Translations under genes and position numbers: made by a program
Source: Pseudomonas sp. SCA2728.1_7
GTDB lineage: Bacteria; Pseudomonadota; Gammaproteobacteria; Pseudomonadales; Pseudomonadaceae
Direction of reading: 5' to 3'
NCBI RefSeq assembly: GCF_018138145.1
Contig: NZ_CP073104.1
Location: forward strand, 868,001-932,000
Length of the DNA stretch: 64,000 nt
The notes under the pieces: model-generated
What the model saw: only the letters and a program-made list of their open reading frames with translations
Told to the model about the DNA's origin: nothing
Databases searched by the model: none
Shown: positions 25,685 through 34,606 of the stretch, piece by piece
How positions within the stretch are numbered: the stretch's first letter is position 1
How the letters are laid out: the number at the start of each line of letters is the position of its first letter

Positions 25685-28600
25685 TCAGAGCTTCTCCACG
25701 TTGACCAGGAATGACTTGGATTCCGGGGTCTGTGTATTGCCATCGCCGAGGAACGGCACCAGGGTGTTGGTCAAATAACCGTGACGCGTCAGGCCGGTGA
25801 AACCCCAGTGCAGCGGGATGCCGATCTGATGCACGACCTGGCCGTTGACCTGCAGCGGCCGGATCCTTTTCGTCACCACCGCCACCGCTTCGATAAAGCC
25901 GCGTTTGCAACTGACCCGTACGCGATCTCCGGCAGCAATGCCCTTCTCTTTCGCCAGCACTTCGCCGATTTCGACGAACTGCTCAGGCTGGGCAATCGCG
26001 TTCAACTTGCAGTGCTTGCTCCAGAAGTGGAAATGTTCGGTGAGCCGGTAACTGGTGCCGGCGTACGGGAAGTCCTTGGCCTCGCCGAGGGTTTCCCAGA
26101 CCGAATCGAAGATCCGCGCCGCCGGGTTGCTGGTGGCCTTCTTGTTTTGCGGGTGCAGCGGGTTGATGCCGATCGGCGTTTCGAACGGCTCGTAGTGCTC
26201 GGGGAATGGGCCTTCGTTCATCTTGTCGACGGCGAAGAACCGCGCCACGCCTTCGGGGTTCATGATGAACGGGTTCATCCCCGCCTCTGGCGGCACATCG
26301 GCCTTGTAGTCCGGCACATCGGTGCCGCCCCAGGTTTTGCCGTTCCACCAGACCAGACGTTTTTTCGGATCCCACGGTTTGCCGGCGACGTCCGCCGAAG
26401 CGCGGTTGTAGAGAATCCGCCGATTCGCCGGCCAGGCCCACGCCCAGCCGAGATGCTGGTGCATGCCGAACGGATCGCTGTTGTCGCGCCGCGCCATTTG
26501 GTTACCGGCCTCGGTCCAGCTACCGGCGAAAATCCAGCAGCCGGACGCAGTGCTGCCGTCATCCTTGAGCAAGCCGAAACCGGCCAGTTGCGAGCCGGCC
26601 TTGACCGCGACACCCGTGGCGTCGGTGAAATCGGCAACAGCGCTGCCGTTGATTTCCTTGGCCAGCTCTTCCGGCGAAGGCTCGTCAGGGATCTTGTATG
26701 GCCACGTCAGTTTCAACAGCGGATCAGGGAATTTGCCGCCCTCGGCCTGATAGCGCTTGCGCAGGCGCAGGAACAGTTCGGCCATGATGCGAATGTCGGT
26801 CTGCGCTTCGCCCGGACCATCGGCGCCTTTCCAGTGTCATTGCAACCAACGACTGCTGTTGACCAGCGAACCGTCCTCCTCGGCAAAACAAGTGGTCGGC
26901 AGGCGAATGACTTCGGTCTGGATTTCCGCGCTTTTCACATCGTTATACGGCCCGACGTTGTGCCAGAACTCCGAGGTTTCGGTGGCCAGCGGGTCCATCA
27001 CCACCAGCCATTTCAGCTTGGCCAGTGCGCCCATCACGCGGTTCTTGTCCGGTAGTGCAGCGATCGGGTTGAAGCCTTGGCAGAAGTAGCCGTTGACCTT
27101 GCCCTGACTCATCAGGTCGAACATCTTCAGGACGTCGTAGTTGGGGATGTCGAGCTTCGGCAAGTGGTCGTAGCACCAATTGTTCTCGACGGTGGCGTTG
27201 GCGCCGTACCACGACTTCATCAGGCTGACGTGGAATTTGCTGTAGTTCTGCCAGTACGACAGTTGCCCCGGGCGCAGCGGCACTTGCGTACGTTTATGGA
27301 TGAAGGCGTTGTAGTCCTGCTCGCTGTCCTGACCCAAGGTCAGATAGCCCGGCAGTGCATTGGAGAGCAAACCCAGGTCGGTCAGGCCCTGAATGTTCGA
27401 GTGACCGCGCAAGGCATTCACGCCGCCACCGGGCATGCCGACGTTACCGAGCAGCAATTGCACCATCGCCGCGCTGCGAATGATCTGCGCGCCGATCGAG
27501 TGCTGGGTCCAGCCGAGGGCGTAAAGAATCGTCATGGTCTTGCCCGGGATCGAGCAGGTGGCTATTTCGTCCCAGATTTTCTGCATGGCGTCGACCGGCA
27601 TGCCACAGATCTGGCTGGCGAGGTCGATGTTGTAGCGGCTGTAATGTTGCTTCATCAATTGATAGACGCAGCGCGGGTCTTGCAGGGTTGGGTCGACTTT
27701 GGCGAAGCCGTCGTCGCCCAGCTCGTAACCCCAGCCGGATTTGTCGGTGTAGCTGCGCTTGGCGACGTCGTAACCGCTGAAGATGCCGTCTTCGAAGCCA
27801 TAGCCTGCTTTGACGATGAACGACACGTCGGTGTAGTTGCGCACGTATTCGTGCTGGATCTTGTCCTCGGTCAGCAGGTAATTGATCAAGCCGCCCATGA
27901 AGGCGATGTCGGTGCCGGTGCGGATTGGCGCGTAATAGTCGGCCACGGACGCGGTCCGGGTAAAACGCGGATCGACCACGATCAGCCGCGCAGCGTTATG
28001 CGCCTTGGCCTCGGTCACCCATTTGAAGCCGCACGGATGCGCTTCTGCTGCGTTGCCACCCATCACCAGGATCAGATTCGCGTTGGCGATATCGGTCCAG
28101 GTATTGGTCATGGCACCACGGCCGTACGTCGGGGCAAGACTTGCCACCGTCGGGCCGTGTCAGACACGCGCCTGGTTATCGAACCCCAGCATGCCGAGAC
28201 TGCGAATCACCTTCTGGGTGATGTAACCGGCTTCGTTGGACGCCGCCGATGCCGCGAGGAACCCGGTGCTCAGCCAGCGATTCACCGTTTGCCCGTTGGC
28301 ATTTTTCTCGATGAAGTTGGCGTCGCGGTCGGTCTTCATCAGGTCGACGATGCGATCGAGCGCTTCGTCCCAACTGATCCGCGTCCATTCACTGCTGCCC
28401 GGTTTGCGGGTTTGCGGGTAGAGCAAGCGGCCGGGGCTGTGAATGAAGTCGAGCAGGCCTGCGCCTTTCGGGCAAAGGGTGCCGCGATTGACCGGGTGGT
28501 CGGCGTCGCCCTCGATATGGATGATGCTTTGCGCTACGTTCTTCGCGGTATCGCCCTGGCTGTACATGATCAACCCGCAACCGACCGAGCAATACGGGCA

Positions 28601-28750
28601 GGTGTTGCGGGTTTCATGGGTGTGGGCAAGCTTGAAGTGGCGCACCTGCTCGGCGAAGGCTGGCGTCGGGGCCATGCCCAACGCGCCCAGGCTCGAGCCT
28701 GCAAGGCCGATACCGGCGACCTTGAAGAACTGACGACGGCTGAGATCCAT
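25685..28750 (-). CDS. fdoG: Formate dehydrogenase alpha subunit, selenoprotein with two in-frame UGAs
   Basis: The catalytic subunit (about 1021 codons), which oxidises formate to CO2 at a molybdopterin centre in the periplasm. The N-terminus is a twin-arginine signal (MDLSRRQFFKVAG). A 4Fe-4S motif CPYCSVGCG follows, then codon 197, UGA (complement 28160-28162), in the context RV-U-HGPT: the known selenocysteine site, with a SECIS hairpin just after it. Codon 638 (complement 26837-26839) is a second UGA in WLQ-UGA-HWKGADGPGEA, where the E. coli homologues, as I recall them, have Trp. The frame is otherwise intact to VEKL at 25685, with AGDRVRVSCKRG and the C-terminal domain present. This is either a nonsense mutation, a base-call error or recoding. 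It is the first gene of fdoGHI-fdhE-selAB-selC. Confidence 0.9.
26837..26839 (-). other. Second in-frame UGA in fdoG at a conserved Trp position
   Basis: The codon is TGA where TGG is expected (CGT TGG TTG CAA TGA CAC TGG). Only a weak 4-bp stem (CGCC/GGCG, loop containing GGTCC) follows 11 bases later, unlike the strong SECIS at the first UGA. Confidence 0.9.
28130..28149 (-). promoter_or_regulatory. Bacterial SECIS hairpin of fdoG
   Basis: On the coding strand the stem is CGG-T-GGCAA / TTGCC-CCG with apical loop GTC and a bulged U. It starts 10 bases after the Sec UGA. This position and the AAGUCU-like tip match the bSECIS elements of formate dehydrogenase genes that SelB binds. Confidence 0.85.
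28160..28162 (-). other. Selenocysteine codon of fdoG
   Basis: UGA at codon 197, in the context Ala-Arg-Val-Sec-His-Gly-Pro-Thr, equivalent to Sec196 of E. coli FdnG. Confidence 0.95.
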
Positions 28751-28907
28751 CGTGCACTCCTGATCAGGTGGAACCCGGTACTTGAGCCGGGTTTTATCTG
28801 GACAATCACGGTTGCGGCAATTGAGTGCCGACCTTTTCACTGTAGACAATGACCACACGATCTGTGTGAAAACCGACCGTCGGCGACAATCGGTCATGCA
28901 CTGGAAA

Positions 28908-29003
28908 ACCTGTGGGAGCGAGCCTGCTCGCGAAGAGGCCCTTTCAGTTGAGACAAATATTGACTGCCACACCGCCTTCGCGAGCAGGCTCGCTCCCACA
29001 GGT
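28908..29003. repeat. Facing REP pair upstream of fdoG
   Basis: REP cores at about 28910-28936 and 28976-29002 face each other. The 323-bp gap between fdoG and the aminotransferase gene (28751-29073) otherwise holds only the two divergent promoters; no conserved regulator site is recognised. Confidence 0.85.
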
Positions 29004-29073
29004 TTTGTGTGCTCCTGCACGGCCATGGGCTTATCATGCCCGCAGGACCAATCCCGCCTTCACGAGACCGCGC

Positions 29074-30228
29074 ATGACTTTCGATTTTGATCAGGTATTC
29101 GACCGCCACAACACCGGCAGCACCAAGTGGAGCCGCTATTCGGCCGAGGTGTTGCCGATGTGGGTCGCTGATATGGATTTCGCCGCGCCGCCGGTGGTGA
29201 TCGAGGCGCTGCAGCAACGCTTGCTGCACCCGTTGGTGGGCTACAGCGTGGCGCAGGACAACCTGCGTGAAGCCATCGTCGCCGACCTCTGGAACAAGTA
29301 CGCCTGGAAGGTCAAACCGCAAGAGCTGATCTTCCTGCCGGGCGTCGAGTCCGGTTTCAACATGGCTTTGAAAGCGTTGATGCAGCCACAACAGAATGTC
29401 GTGGTGCAGGTGCCGAACTACCCGCCGCTGCGCCACGCGCCGGGGCATTGGGGGTTGAACAAGGTCGAGCTGGAGTTCGTCGCACAAGCCGACGGCACCT
29501 ACGCCACCCCGCTGGACGTACTGCGTGAATCGCTGAACGGTGGCGGCGCGCTGTTGCTGAGCAACCCGCACAACCCGATCGGCAAAGTGTTTGGCCGTGA
29601 GGAACTGCAAGCGGTGGCGGATATCTGCGCGGCGCAGGATGCCTGGATCATCTCCGACGAGATCCACGCCGAGCTGTGTTTCGATGGTCGCGTGCATATT
29701 CCGACCGCTTCGCTGAGCCCGGAAATCGCCCAGCGCACGATCACCCTGATGTCGGCGAGCAAGGCGTACAACATCGCCGGGCTGAAGACGTCGTTCATGA
29801 TCATCCAGGACGCCGCCCTGCGCGAGCGCGTCAACCACGCCCGCTGCGGCATGGTCGACAGCGTCAATCCGCTGGGCATGGAAGCGACCCGCGTGGCCTA
29901 CAGCGACGGCGCGCCGTGGCTGGCCGAGTTGAAAACCTATCTGCAAGCCAACCGTGACTGGCTGGTTGAAGCGGTGCGCAGCCGGTTGCCGGGTGTGACC
30001 ATTAATGTCCCGCAGGGCACGTACCTGGCGTGGCTGGATTGCTCGGCGCTGGATCTGGATAACCCGCAGCAGTTCTTCCTTGAGCAGGGCAAAGTGGGGC
30101 TCAGCCCAGGTCTGGACTTCGGCGATCAACACCAGCAATTCGTGCGCCTGAACTTCGGCTGCCCGCGCTCGTTGCTCGAAGAAGGCATCGCCCGCATGGA
30201 ACGCGCGCTGACCCACCGCAACATTTAA
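29074..30228 (+). CDS. MalY/PatB-type cystathionine beta-lyase (C-S lyase)
   Basis: A 384-residue PLP enzyme of aminotransferase fold type I. The start MTFDFDQVFDRHNTGSTKWSR and LPMWVADMDFAAPP are diagnostic of the MalY/PatB group, which cleaves cystathionine and related C-S bonds to give pyruvate, ammonia and a thiol. The PLP lysine lies in SASKAYNIAGLK; LSNPHNPIGKVF and DEIHAELCFDG hold the cofactor. The ATG at 29074 is the first in frame. It is divergent from fdoG with no obvious functional link. Expected length for the family is about 385 residues. Confidence 0.92.
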   Translation: MTFDFDQVFDRHNTGSTKWSRYSAEVLPMWVADMDFAAPPVVIEALQQRLLHPLVGYSVAQDNLREAIVADLWNKYAWKVKPQELIFLPGVESGFNMALKALMQPQQNVVVQVPNYPPLRHAPGHWGLNKVELEFVAQADGTYATPLDVLRESLNGGGALLLSNPHNPIGKVFGREELQAVADICAAQDAWIISDEIHAELCFDGRVHIPTASLSPEIAQRTITLMSASKAYNIAGLKTSFMIIQDAALRERVNHARCGMVDSVNPLGMEATRVAYSDGAPWLAELKTYLQANRDWLVEAVRSRLPGVTINVPQGTYLAWLDCSALDLDNPQQFFLEQGKVGLSPGLDFGDQHQQFVRLNFGCPRSLLEEGIARMERALTHRNI

Positions 30229-30243
30229 GAGCACCACATCCCC

Positions 30244-30338
30244 CGTGTAGGAGTGAGCCTGCTCGCGATAGCGTCCTGACATTCAACATCATTGTTGACT
30301 GAAATACCGCTATCGCGAGCAGGCTCACTCCTACAGGG
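30244..30338. repeat. Facing REP pair
   Basis: GTAGGAGTGAGCCTGCTCGC at the left end and its inverse GCGAGCAGGCTCACTCCTAC at the right end flank about 45 bp, directly after the C-S lyase gene. Confidence 0.85.
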
Positions 30339-30440
30339 AATGTATGTTCACGCAAAATCTTCGTCGTAAATCCGATCGAACTCACGGCAAACGCACCGGG
30401 TCAACCACCCATACCAGCCATGAGACCTCGGAGACCCGCG

Positions 30441-31298
30441 ATGACCGACTATCCAAAACCACCCTTCCCCGCACAAGCCCAAGCCGTTCCAGGTTCGCAA
30501 CGCAAAATGGAGCCCTATCCCGATTGCGGCGAGCAAAGCTATGTCGGTTCCGGGCGACTGGCCGGCAAGATCGCCCTGATCACCGGCGCCGACAGCGGCA
30601 TCGGCCGCGCCGTGGCGATTGCCTTCGCCCGTGAAGGCGCCGACGTTGCGGTCGCCTATCTCAATGAACACGAAGACGCCAAGGAAACCGCGCGCTGGGT
30701 CGAACAGGCCGGGCGTCAGTGTCTGTTGCTGCCCGGTGATATCGCGCAGAAATCCCAGTGCCAGGCCTTGGTCGACAAAACCGTCGAGCGCTTCGGCCGT
30801 ATCGACGTGCTGGTCAACAACGCCGCGTTCCAGATGACCCACGAAACCTTCGAGGAAATCCCCGATGACGAATGGGTGATGACCTTCGACGTCAATATCA
30901 CCGCGATTTTCCGGTTGTGTCAGGCGGCGATCAAACACATGAGTGCCGGCGCGTCGATCATTAACACCAGTTCGGTCAATTCGGACATGCCCAAACCCAC
31001 TCTGCTCGCCTATGCCACCACCAAAGGCGCGATCGCCAATTTCACCGGCGGTCTGGCGCAGATGCTCGGGCCGAAAGAGATTCGCGTGAACTGCGTGGCA
31101 CCCGGACCGATCTGGACGCCGCTGATTGTCTCGACCATGCCCGATGAAGAAGTGCAAAACTTCGGCGGAAACACCCCGCTCGGCCGCCCCGGCCAACCGG
31201 TGGAAGTCGCGCCGATCTACGTGTTGCTCGCCTCAGACGAAGCCAGTTACATCACCGGCCAGCGCTATGGCGTGACCGGCGGTAAGCCGATGCTGTGA
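30441..31298 (+). CDS. Short-chain dehydrogenase, YghA/YdaD type
   Basis: A 285-residue NAD(P)-dependent oxidoreductase. It has the N-terminal extension of this subgroup (DYPKPPFPAQ...PYPDCGEQSYVGSGRL), the cofactor motif TGADSGIGRAVA (about 56-67), NNAAF, the catalytic serine in NTSSVNS, and YATTKGA with the Tyr-x-x-x-Lys pair. It ends in ITGQRYGVTGGKPML. Members are often general-stress proteins with unknown substrates. The ATG at 30441 follows GGAGACCCGCG. Confidence 0.92.
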   Translation: MTDYPKPPFPAQAQAVPGSQRKMEPYPDCGEQSYVGSGRLAGKIALITGADSGIGRAVAIAFAREGADVAVAYLNEHEDAKETARWVEQAGRQCLLLPGDIAQKSQCQALVDKTVERFGRIDVLVNNAAFQMTHETFEEIPDDEWVMTFDVNITAIFRLCQAAIKHMSAGASIINTSSVNSDMPKPTLLAYATTKGAIANFTGGLAQMLGPKEIRVNCVAPGPIWTPLIVSTMPDEEVQNFGGNTPLGRPGQPVEVAPIYVLLASDEASYITGQRYGVTGGKPML

Positions 31299-31307
31299 GT
31301 AACCGCA

Positions 31308-31393
31308 CTGTAGGAGCTGCCGCAGGCTGCGATCTTTTGATTTGGATGTTAAAAACAAGGTCAAAGGATCGCAGCCTGCGGCAGCTCCTACAG
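31308..31393. repeat. Long inverted repeat, GTAGGAGCTGCCGCAGGCTGCG type
   Basis: CTGTAGGAGCTGCCGCAGGC ... and its exact inverse are separated by about 30 bp. This second Pseudomonas palindrome family also occurs at 40932. It lies 10 bp after the dehydrogenase gene and may end its transcript. Confidence 0.8.
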
Positions 31394-31458
31394 GGGCGGC
31401 GTCAGAAGCGAAAGGGTCTCTGCAGGCGGCCGTCATTAATCACTGAGGGCGGCACATC

Positions 31459-32802
31459 ATGAGTTTTGTCGTGTGGGTGGCGGTGCTCGGCGCCGTGCTG
31501 CTGACCTTGGCACTGACCTCGTCGTACCTGCGCTGGATGCCGGTGACCACCTCGGCGGTCTGCCTGCTGCTGGGGATCGGCATCGGCCCCAGTGGCCTCG
31601 ATCTGCTGAAACTGTCGCTGGAAAACGCCTCGCTGTGGATGGAGCACCTGACGGAAGTCGCGGTGTTGTTTTCCCTGTTCGTCTGCGGCTTGAAGTTGCG
31701 TTTGCCCCTGCGCGACAAGCGTTGGCGGATTGCTTTTGGCCTCGCCGGACCGGTGATGGTGTTGACCATTGTCGGCGTTTGTCTGCTGCTGCACTTTGGC
31801 TTGAGCTTGCCGTGGGGACCGTCGCTGTTGATCGGCGCGATTCTGGCGCCGACCGACCCGGTATTGGCGGCGCTGGTGCAAGTCAACGATGCCCGGGATG
31901 TCGACAGTGTGCGTTTCGGCCTGTCGGGTGAGGCCGGGCTCAATGACGGGGTGGCCTTTCCTTTTGTGATTCTCGGCTTGTTGCTGATCCACGGGGACGG
32001 TTCTGCCGCCGAGTGGCAGGGCTGGGTCTTGCGCAGTTTATTGTGGGCGGTGCCTGCCGGATTGCTCACCGGTTACTGGATGGGCCGCGGTATCGGCCGC
32101 GTGACTTTGTCGCTGCGTATCCACAACGACGACAGCACGCTCAGCCCCAATGATTATCTGGCGTTGTCGTTGATTGCCCTAGCCTATGTCGTCGCCGAAG
32201 CCATCGGCGGTTATGGCTTCCTGTCGGTGTTCGCGGCCGGGCTGGGTTTGCGCCAGGTCGAAGTGAAATCCACTGGCGCCGGCCAACCGCCCGCCGAGCA
32301 TCTGGTGCAACCGGTGGTCGGCCATCAAAACGTCGAACCGCAACACGCGGTGCACGGCGACACCGAACGACTGGAAAGCAGCCAGGTCGCCGCCGGGATC
32401 ATGATGGGCGATATGTTGTCGTTCGGCAGTCTGGTCGAGCGTGCCATGGAAGTGTTTCTGGTGACCCTGCTCGGCGTAGTAGTGGTGGCGCACTGGGACT
32501 GGCGGGCGTTGCTGGTCGGCGGCGTGTTGTTCTGCCTGATCCGCCCGGCCTGCGTCGCGCTGATGCCGTGGGGCGCATTACTGGAAGGACGGCAACGGCT
32601 GTTGATCGGCTGGTTCGGCATTCGCGGGATCGGTAGCCTGTTCTATCTGTTTTATGCCTTGAATCACGGGCTGACCGACACCGTGGCCAGCGTGTGTACC
32701 GACCTGACCTTGTCGGTGGTGGCGCTGAGCATTTTGCTCCACGGGATCAGCACGCAACCGATCCTCGCTCGCTATGAGCAGCACAAGAAACTAAAAACCT
32801 GA
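31459..32802 (+). CDS. NhaP-type Na+(K+)/H+ antiporter
   Basis: A 447-residue inner-membrane cation/proton antiporter of the CPA1 type. About ten to twelve hydrophobic segments are present. The two functional motifs are APTDPVLAA (about 131-139) and GEAGLNDGVAFPF (about 156-168), where the Asn-Asp pair binds the ion. A polar loop of about 50 residues (about 270-320, containing VVGHQNVEPQHAVHG) interrupts the membrane core and appears longer than usual. The start at 31459 follows GAGGGCGGCACATC. It is a single-gene unit. Confidence 0.88.
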   Translation: MSFVVWVAVLGAVLLTLALTSSYLRWMPVTTSAVCLLLGIGIGPSGLDLLKLSLENASLWMEHLTEVAVLFSLFVCGLKLRLPLRDKRWRIAFGLAGPVMVLTIVGVCLLLHFGLSLPWGPSLLIGAILAPTDPVLAALVQVNDARDVDSVRFGLSGEAGLNDGVAFPFVILGLLLIHGDGSAAEWQGWVLRSLLWAVPAGLLTGYWMGRGIGRVTLSLRIHNDDSTLSPNDYLALSLIALAYVVAEAIGGYGFLSVFAAGLGLRQVEVKSTGAGQPPAEHLVQPVVGHQNVEPQHAVHGDTERLESSQVAAGIMMGDMLSFGSLVERAMEVFLVTLLGVVVVAHWDWRALLVGGVLFCLIRPACVALMPWGALLEGRQRLLIGWFGIRGIGSLFYLFYALNHGLTDTVASVCTDLTLSVVALSILLHGISTQPILARYEQHKKLKT

Positions 32803-32989
32803 TTTTTAATTCAGAGCTTTATCGGCTGATTGATCGAATTTTTTTCTGTAAAAAAATGGATCCCTGCGTAATGGCCGGCAGTCACAAGCATAACCCCTCG
32901 CCGGAAACATCAGGCGGGGCCCGGCAGGTTCGGTTCCACTGCGGCGTTTAAGCCTGTTAAAGGAATCCTTGAAGAATAAGGTTACGGTC

Positions 32990-33286
32990 ATGAAAGAATG
33001 CTCGACTCCGGCACAAATCAAGGCTTGCAGAGCACTGGCTCTGGAACGCAATCGTCAATTGTTCGATAACGCCCACACCCTCAACCGCGCGGCCAATGCG
33101 CTGCTGGAAGTTGAACATCTGGACATCGAACAATTCGAGCACTATCGAGCGCTGCGCAAGAAAGCCGATTTGATGTTTGAAGATGCCATTGATCATTTGT
33201 GCGTGTTGAACGAGGATTTTCCGCCGATTCCAATGTCCTCGCAGAACTCGGTGGCGTTGCGTCGAGAGCTTGAGACTGTGGAGTGA
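32990..33286 (+). CDS. Small uncharacterised helical protein
   Basis: A 98-residue protein with no membrane segment, predicted mostly helical (CRALALERNRQLFDNAHTLNR...FEHYRALRKKADLMFEDAIDHLCVL). I do not recognise a family. The ATG at 32990 has AAGG 8 bases upstream. A TTG at 32969 with AAAGGA 4 bases upstream is an equally reasonable start and would add seven residues. A repeat array follows directly downstream. Confidence 0.65.
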   Translation: MKECSTPAQIKACRALALERNRQLFDNAHTLNRAANALLEVEHLDIEQFEHYRALRKKADLMFEDAIDHLCVLNEDFPPIPMSSQNSVALRRELETVE

Positions 33287-33296
33287 GTCAGAGCAG

Positions 33297-33920
33297 ACCC
33301 TCACCCTAGCCCTCTCCCAGAGGGAGAGGGAACTGACCGAGGTGAATGGTTGAGGTACGCCGACTTGAGATACCGGGTTGCACGCGGATTTTGAGCAGTG
33401 CAAATATCGGCTCTCTGCGATATGAACCCTGACAGCCCCTCACCCTAGCCCTCTCCCAGAGGGAGAGGGAACTGACCGCGGTGAATGGTTGAGGTACTCC
33501 GACCTGAGATACCGGGTTGAACGCGGATTTTGAGCAGTGCAAATATCGGCTCTCTGCGATATGAACCCTGACAGCCCCCTCACCCTAGCCCTCTCCCAGA
33601 GGGAGAGGGAACTGACCGCGGTGAATGGTTGAGGTACGCCGACTTGAGATACCGAGTTGCACGCGGATTTTGAGCAGTGCAAATATCGGCTCTCTGCGAT
33701 ATGAACCCTGACAGCCCCTCACCCTAGCCCTCTCCCAGAGGGAGAGGGAACTGACCGCGGTGAATGGTTGAGGTACGCCGACTTGAGATACCGAGTTGCA
33801 CGCGGATTTTGACCACGACACTGAGATACCGAGTCGAACGCGGATTTTGACCACAACGAAGATCTGCTCCCTTCCCCCTCGCCCCCTTGGGGGAGAGGGT
33901 TGGGGTGAGGGGGATCGGTC
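33297..33920. repeat. Tandem array, about four ~139-bp units
   Basis: Units begin at TCACCCTAGCCCTCTCCCAG at 33301, 33440, 33580 and 33719 (period 139-140). Each holds the palindrome CCCTCTCCC-AGA-GGGAGAGGG, then GAACTGACCG, GAATGGTTGAGGTACGCCGA and GAGATACCG. The fourth unit decays, and the array ends with an inverted variant near 33870-33920. The 706-bp gap from 33287 to 33992 holds nothing else but a terminator. Confidence 0.85.
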
Positions 33921-33947
33921 TGAATGGCAACACAAAATCCAAGCGAA

Positions 33948-33980
33948 TGAAAAAGCCCGGCCACATAAGCCGGGCTTTTC
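33948..33980. terminator. Bidirectional rho-independent terminator
   Basis: AAAAAGCCCGGC then a 7-base loop and GCCGGGCTTTTC: a GC-rich stem flanked by A and T runs. It lies just after the stop of the minus-strand gene at 33993. Confidence 0.85.
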
Positions 33981-33992
33981 TATATCTGCCCA

Positions 33993-34559
33993 TCACCCTC
34001 CAGGATTGGTCACCTGAATAAATACCGCATAACTCCCCAGCAACACCCAGAACGTCGCAAAGATCCAAGGCGTGCGCACCGAAAACAGCAGCGACTTGCG
34101 ATACCCCTTGTGGCTCGACTCCATCTCACTGAACAGCGGCGATTCGTCATACGCCAGGCCCATCAGCGGCTCGCTGTGCAGCAAGTGGCTCTGTTTGAAA
34201 TGCCAATGATCGATGATGTCGTACGCCGCGCGAATCCCCGGCCAGGCATTCAGCGAGCTGAGCAGTCCGAGCAAGGCGAGAAACGGCGGCACCACCAACG
34301 TAAATAACTTGCCCCACTCCGGGTTGAGATTGGCCATGCAGGACGCAAAGGCAATCACCAGAAACGACTGCGCCGCCAGATAGGCGTCGGTGCGGTTGGC
34401 GAGGATGCTGGTTTCGTACTGGATCTCCCGGCGATAGAAATCCAGCCGTTCCTTGGGTGAGCCGAACATTTTCGCGTCATGTTCGGTCAGGGTTTCTTCA
34501 GCGGTGGGCTCAGTCAGTATGCGAGACAAAAGATGCACGCTCCGGGTTGGGGAAAACAT
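33993..34559 (-). CDS. Uncharacterised inner-membrane protein
   Basis: A 188-residue protein. A cytoplasmic helical N-terminus (about 1-60, DAKMFGSPKERLDFYRREIQYE) precedes a membrane hairpin (about 65-82 and 88-108, FLVIAFASCMANL and LFTLVVPPFLALLGLLSSL). A polar helix follows, with a third membrane segment near the end (about 165-183, WIFATFWVLLGSYAVFI). I do not recognise a family. It ends at a strong terminator and stands alone. Confidence 0.7.
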   Translation of the reverse strand: MFSPTRSVHLLSRILTEPTAEETLTEHDAKMFGSPKERLDFYRREIQYETSILANRTDAYLAAQSFLVIAFASCMANLNPEWGKLFTLVVPPFLALLGLLSSLNAWPGIRAAYDIIDHWHFKQSHLLHSEPLMGLAYDESPLFSEMESSHKGYRKSLLFSVRTPWIFATFWVLLGSYAVFIQVTNPGG

Positions 34560-34606
34560 TTAGAAATCCCCACCGGCGCGCAAGTTCAGAACGATTGACC
34601 GCTGCC

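Noticed and set aside
26837..26839. Second fdoG UGA as a true selenocysteine codon
   Set aside because: Not accepted as the main reading, because no strong SECIS follows it and the position is a structural Trp in relatives; kept as an open question in the findings.
33297..33920. Possible CRISPR array
   Set aside because: Units are about 139 bp, almost identical throughout, with no unique spacers and no cas genes nearby.
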